This document shows positions 60,570-64,000 of a stretch of 64,000 nucleotides of DNA, piece by piece. Numbering within the stretch: position 1 is the first letter of the stretch; the number at the start of each line of letters is the position of its first letter. The notes beneath the pieces were generated by a model that ran no database searches, had not been told where the DNA came from, and saw only the letters and a program-made list of their open reading frames with translations. This DNA is from Janibacter limosus. Lineage in GTDB: Bacteria > Actinomycetota > Actinomycetes > Actinomycetales > Dermatophilaceae. The translations under genes were made by a program, and so were the position numbers. The DNA is taken from assembly GCF_004295485.1 (NCBI RefSeq), contig NZ_CP036164.1, forward strand, positions 2,294,001 through 2,358,000, given 5' to 3'.

Positions 60570-61493
60570 TCAGCCCAGCTCGTCGAGGCGGTGCCCGAGC
60601 CAGCCCTCGATGAGCCGGGCCGAGATCGACAGGCGCCCCGCGGCCCGCGCGTACCCCTCGGCCAGCTCGTGGCGGAACTCCTCACGCGTGAACCACCTGG
60701 CCTCGGCGATCTCGTCCGGCTGGCAGGTCAGCTCGGTGCTTGTCGCGCGGGCGGTGCAGCCGAGCATGAGGGACGCGGGGAAGGGCCACGGCTGGTCGGC
60801 GACGAAGCGCACGTCGCGCACGCTCACGCCCACCTCCTCGCCGACCTCGCGGATGACGGCGCCGGCGATCGTCTCACCCGGCTCGACGAACCCCGCGAGG
60901 ACGGAGAACCTGCCTTCGGGCCAGCCGATGTTGCGGGCAAGCAGCAGCCGGTCCGCGTCGTCGGTGACGGCCATGATCACGGCCGGGTCGGTGCGCGGGT
61001 AGTGCTCGGACCCGTCGTGCGGGCAGCGGCGCACCCAGCCGGAGGAGACGACGTCGGTCGGCTCCCCGCACCGCGGGCACCGCGGGTGGCGCACGTGCCA
61101 GTTGGCCAGCCCCAGCGCCGTGGCGAAGAGGGCGGCGTGGGCCTGCGGCAGCTCCGCTGCGACTTCGCGCAGGCTCGCGAAGGGAGCGGAGTCCAGTCGC
61201 TCCTCACGGGAGGGACCTCCCTTCGGCGGGAAGGGCCGGCAGGCGGCGACGTGGGCGATCCCCTCGTGGCGACCCAGGTAGAGCAGGAGTGTGTCGGCGT
61301 CCGCCGGGGTGGGCGACCGCAGGGCCAGCGACCGGTCGGGGCGAAGGGGGCTGCGGTCACCGAGCAGCTCCAGGACGCGGGTGGCCGGGTCGGCGAGGAG
61401 CGTCTCGAGCCATCTCGGCGCGTCGCGCTCCGGGCCATCGCGGTCGATGACCGGTGCGGTCATGGGCAGGTCGTGCATCGGGTCGTGGTCCAC
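60570..61493 (-). CDS. nudC: NAD(H) diphosphatase NudC
   Basis: A 307-residue Nudix enzyme of the NADH pyrophosphatase group. A zinc ribbon (CPRCGEPT and RRCPHDG) precedes the Nudix box GFVEPGETIAGAVIREVGEE, and the QPWPFPASLM motif after the box is specific for NudC. It cleaves NADH and can remove NAD caps from RNA. GTG at 61493 follows TAGGGT by seven bases, a leaderless arrangement; ATG at 61478 and 61463 are alternatives. Confidence 0.9.
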   Translation of the reverse strand: MDHDPMHDLPMTAPVIDRDGPERDAPRWLETLLADPATRVLELLGDRSPLRPDRSLALRSPTPADADTLLLYLGRHEGIAHVAACRPFPPKGGPSREERLDSAPFASLREVAAELPQAHAALFATALGLANWHVRHPRCPRCGEPTDVVSSGWVRRCPHDGSEHYPRTDPAVIMAVTDDADRLLLARNIGWPEGRFSVLAGFVEPGETIAGAVIREVGEEVGVSVRDVRFVADQPWPFPASLMLGCTARATSTELTCQPDEIAEARWFTREEFRHELAEGYARAAGRLSISARLIEGWLGHRLDELG

Positions 61494-61580
61494 GTCACCC
61501 ACCCTAGGGACCGGCCCCGGATCCTCGCGCGGAGGGCGTTGGTCCCGGCATCTGCGCCGCTCTCCTAATACGGTGGGCGG

Positions 61581-63062
61581 GTGACCTCTCGTGGACCGCT
61601 CGCTCTCGCTGCCCTGGCCAGCGCCGCCGTACCAGGCCTCGACCCCAGCTCGGTCGAGGGGGTCGTGGGCTCTGGACCCAGCCGATCCTTCGAGGTCGCC
61701 TTCGTCCAGGACCACGAGCACCGCCGCTGGGTGATCCGCTGCCCGCGCACGCCCGCGGCCTCCGCCCGGCTCGAGCAGTCGGCCGCCCTCCTGGCCCTGC
61801 TCACCCGTCGCCTGACCATGCCGGTCCCCGTGGTCAAGGGCTGGGTGGCACTGCCCGAAGGGGGCCGGGCCGCCGTCCACGCCTACCTCACCGGACGGGC
61901 CATCGACCTCGCGTCGATCGCCCCCGGCTCCTCCCTCGCCGTCGGGCTGGGTCGAGCGCTGGCCCACCTGCACAACCTCGACCGACGCATCTACGAGGAG
62001 GCCGGCGTCCCCGTCTACGAGGCGGAGGCGTACCGCACCCGACGTCTGGCCGAGCTGGACCGGGCCGCCGCCACGGGGCGCGTCCCGACGGGTCTGCTCA
62101 CCCGCTGGGAGCACACCCTCGAGGACGTCTCGCTGTGGCGCTTCACGACCACGCCGACGCATGGCGGCATCGGGTCGTCGACGATCTTGGCCACCCCCGA
62201 CGACGGCGAGGACCCTGACGTCAAGTCACTGCTCGGCTGGGAGTCGGCCCAGGTCGCCGACCCGGCCGATGACCTCGCGGCGCTCGTCGGCGAGCTGCAC
62301 CCCGACAGCCTCGACACGGTGCTGGAGGCCTATGCCCATGCCCGGTCCGACCGGCCGGACCAGCACCTGCAGGAGCGCGCCCGGCTCGTGCACCAGATGC
62401 AGCTCGTCCGCACGATGATGTCCGCCGTCGCGGCCGGCGACGACGAGGGCGCAGAGGAGCACGCGCGGCAGCTGCGCCGTCTCGACGACCGACTCGCGCG
62501 CGAGGACGAGGAGCACGCGGCAGCAGCCAAGCGCGTCGTGCGGCCCGCCGCACCCGCCGCGGGGGCCGCCTCCGACACCCCGCCCGAGGCTGCCGCTGAC
62601 GCCGACAAGGGCTCTTCGGTCGAGGCAGTCGAGGCCCCGTCGCGTGACGCGGACGCCACCGACAGCTCTCCGCGAGACGCCGCGTCCGGAGCGGATCAGA
62701 CAGCGGGCGGGGAGGGTCACACCGTGGCCGGGCAGGACCAGACCCTCGCCGCAGACGGTGACGAGGAGGCAGCCGTCGAGGTCGAGGCCACCGGCGCCCC
62801 GACGCCGGTCGAGGTCCCCGCCAGCAACACCTCGCATGCTGCGCCGAAGGACTCGGACGCCGGACCTGCATCTGCGTCTGGGGACACCATGACTCGGGCC
62901 AGCGATTCCGCCACGACCGACCTGACCAGCAGCTCGGACGGCTCACCCACCACCGACACCGCCCCGGTGCCGCACTTGGTCCGCGACCACGAGACCGCGG
63001 AGATCGTCCCGCTCACCGGCGACGAGGGCGACGACGTCCTCCCGCCCTCGCCCCGCCGCTGA
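61581..63062 (+). CDS. Phosphotransferase-fold protein with acidic tail
   Basis: A 493-residue protein. Residues 1-270 resemble aminoglycoside/macrolide phosphotransferases (RWVIRCPRTPAASARLEQSA, LGRALAHLHNLD, and LLGWESAQVADPADDLAALV). The usual HGD catalytic triplet reads THGGIGSSTIL, so the kinase activity is doubtful. Residues 320-493 form a low-complexity Ala/Asp/Glu/Thr tail. The family sits beside nudC and the AdnAB genes in actinobacteria. GTG start at 61581. Confidence 0.75.
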   Translation: MTSRGPLALAALASAAVPGLDPSSVEGVVGSGPSRSFEVAFVQDHEHRRWVIRCPRTPAASARLEQSAALLALLTRRLTMPVPVVKGWVALPEGGRAAVHAYLTGRAIDLASIAPGSSLAVGLGRALAHLHNLDRRIYEEAGVPVYEAEAYRTRRLAELDRAAATGRVPTGLLTRWEHTLEDVSLWRFTTTPTHGGIGSSTILATPDDGEDPDVKSLLGWESAQVADPADDLAALVGELHPDSLDTVLEAYAHARSDRPDQHLQERARLVHQMQLVRTMMSAVAAGDDEGAEEHARQLRRLDDRLAREDEEHAAAAKRVVRPAAPAAGAASDTPPEAAADADKGSSVEAVEAPSRDADATDSSPRDAASGADQTAGGEGHTVAGQDQTLAADGDEEAAVEVEATGAPTPVEVPASNTSHAAPKDSDAGPASASGDTMTRASDSATTDLTSSSDGSPTTDTAPVPHLVRDHETAEIVPLTGDEGDDVLPPSPRR

Positions 63063-63083
63063 CCCGCCGCCGCTCCGCCCCCC

Positions 63084-63285
63084 GGGTGGAGGTATACCCG
63101 CGGACGATTCCTCCTCGAGTCGGCATCCACCCACGCCGCCACCCCCACGGGTGGAGGTGAACTCGCCGACGATTCCTCCGCGAGTCGGCATCCACCCGCT
63201 CTGGGCGACCCAGCACCCACCCCACCCGCACCCTGCGAGTGGAGGTGAACTCGCGGACGATTCCTCGGCGGGTCGGCATCCAACC
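63084..63285. repeat. Dispersed palindromic repeat family C, three tandem copies
   Basis: Copies at 63084-63132, 63149-63197 and 63238-63285, each starting (G)GTGGAGGT and ending GTCGGCATCCACCC or close to it, with the shared core ACGATTCCTC. Members at 43816 and 50982 are single. They fill the gap between the phosphotransferase and the helicase stop. Confidence 0.8.
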
Positions 63286-63330
63286 GTCCTGGGCGAGTCG
63301 GCATCACCCGCTCTGTGCGAGCGAAGGGGG

Positions 63331-64000
63331 TCAGGCGAGTGAGCCGGCCCCGTCCTGGACGACGTCGCCGAGCAGGGCGACGATCTCGTCCTCGCTGAGC
63401 AGCTCCGGGCGGAGCGTCTCCCCCGTCGCCGCGTGGAAGAAGGCGCCGCGCACCCGATCGGGGTCGATCCCCCGCCAGCGGGCATAGGCGATCCGATAGG
63501 CCGAGAGCTGGACCGCTCGGACCCGGGCCTCGGCGCCTCGTGGCGGTCGGCCGGTCTTCCAGTCGACGACGCTCACTCCCCCGTCGTCATCGGCGAAGAC
63601 TGCGTCGACCCGGCCGCGCACCGCATGCCCGCCCAGGACGATCTCGAGCGAGAGCTCGACCTCGAGGGGGACCCGGTCGGCCCACTCGCTGGCGAGGAAG
63701 TGCTCCTGCATGACGGTCAGGTCCTCGTCGCCCAGAGACTCGTCGGCGCTGCCGGGCAGATCGAAGACGTCGACGAGACCGGCGTCGGCGTAGTGCTCCT
63801 CGACCCACGCGTGGAAGGCCGTGCCTCGACGGCCCGCCACCTGGGGCGGCTGCGGCATCGGTCGGCGCAGGTCGAGCGCAAACGCACTCGCGTCGCGCGC
63901 CAGCGAGACCAGCTGCGAGGTCGACAGGTGGGCCGGCAGCTCGACCGAGAGGTCCTGCCCCCGCGACCGTCGCCGCCGCTCGCGCTCCTCGAGCAGGAGA
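63331..64000 (-). CDS. adnB: AdnB-like helicase-nuclease, C-terminal nuclease (5' part outside window)
   Basis: About 223 residues, open at the right edge. HLSTSQLVSLARDASAFALD, RRGTAFHAWVEEHY, GRVDAVFADDDGG and VVDWKTGRPP form the RecB-type nuclease core (PD-(D/E)XK, metal Asp and Lys). This is the end of an AdnA/AdnB-type UvrD-nuclease, which resects double-strand breaks; its place next to nudC and uvrD2 matches mycobacterial adnAB. I cannot tell AdnA from AdnB with certainty from this part. Confidence 0.75.
   Translation of the reverse strand, partial: LLLEERERRRRSRGQDLSVELPAHLSTSQLVSLARDASAFALDLRRPMPQPPQVAGRRGTAFHAWVEEHYADAGLVDVFDLPGSADESLGDEDLTVMQEHFLASEWADRVPLEVELSLEIVLGGHAVRGRVDAVFADDDGGVSVVDWKTGRPPRGAEARVRAVQLSAYRIAYARWRGIDPDRVRGAFFHAATGETLRPELLSEDEIVALLGDVVQDGAGSLA

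Overview
The window is a dense chromosomal segment of a high-GC actinobacterium. The gene content (SigR/RsrA, ribosomal protein bL37, WhiB7, UvrD2, AdnB-type helicase-nuclease, NDH-2, mycofactocin) and the style (GTG and leaderless starts, many ATGA overlaps) fit the Micrococcales, most likely an Intrasporangiaceae/Janibacter-like organism; the family assignment is an inference. Two blocks keep a gene order I know from mycobacteria: 1.6-13.7 kb (bL37, sigR-rsrA, desaturase pair, SRAP, aroA, rsgA; compare M. tuberculosis Rv3219-Rv3230) and 44-64 kb (UPF0182, PDZ protease, DUF2342, cyclodehydratase-like, ABC1 kinase, whiB7, uvrD2, nudC, adnB; compare Rv3192-Rv3202). Between them lies an accessory stretch with the mycofactocin system.

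Layout. 1-1.5 kb: a small secreted protein built of ten-residue GADWA repeats in an operon with a membrane HD-GYP-like protein cut by the left edge. 1.6-5.2 kb: bL37, the SigR/RsrA thiol-stress switch with a matching promoter, a 2-TM Nudix-like protein and a VapBC pair. 5.3-9.0 kb: desaturase plus ferredoxin reductase, with a divergent PucR-type regulator. 9-15.7 kb: hydrolase, SRAP, DoxX, aroA-rsgA, hisN and a DUF559 protein between two copies of an 87-bp repeat. 15.8-23 kb: M16 peptidase pair, NDH-2, ChrA, a phosphopantetheinyl transferase carrying in-frame repeats, and an M1 peptidase. 23-27 kb: a 1300-residue Pls/PosA-type (poly-amino-acid) synthetase. 27-30.6 kb: an electrophile/quinone-response-like set (LLM oxidoreductase, two NADP-binding proteins, VOC protein, esterase) with a clear promoter flanked by GTT-N5-AAC dyads.

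30.6-43.8 kb is a complete mycofactocin system: mftA-B-C-D-E, a mycofactocin-type SDR and mftF run leftwards; mftR is divergent and faces a perfect dyad. Next to it are an AcoR/MimR-like activator, an NDMA-dependent alcohol dehydrogenase, a MoxR ATPase, a VWA protein and an aldehyde dehydrogenase. The two dehydrogenase promoters share one dyad (TGTCCAG-N3-YTGAACA), which ties alcohol and aldehyde oxidation to the activator. Mycofactocin would serve as the redox cofactor for the alcohol dehydrogenase and the SDR.

43.9-64 kb: initiator tRNA, housekeeping and envelope genes, a NarL-type two-component system, whiB7 with a 350-nt leader containing an upstream ORF and an attenuator, uvrD2, nudC, a phosphotransferase and the end of an adnB-like gene.

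Across the window there are at least three families of dispersed palindromic repeats, some inside reading frames, and a striking excess of the octamer CCCCTTCG/CGAAGGGG (at least 45 copies by eye).
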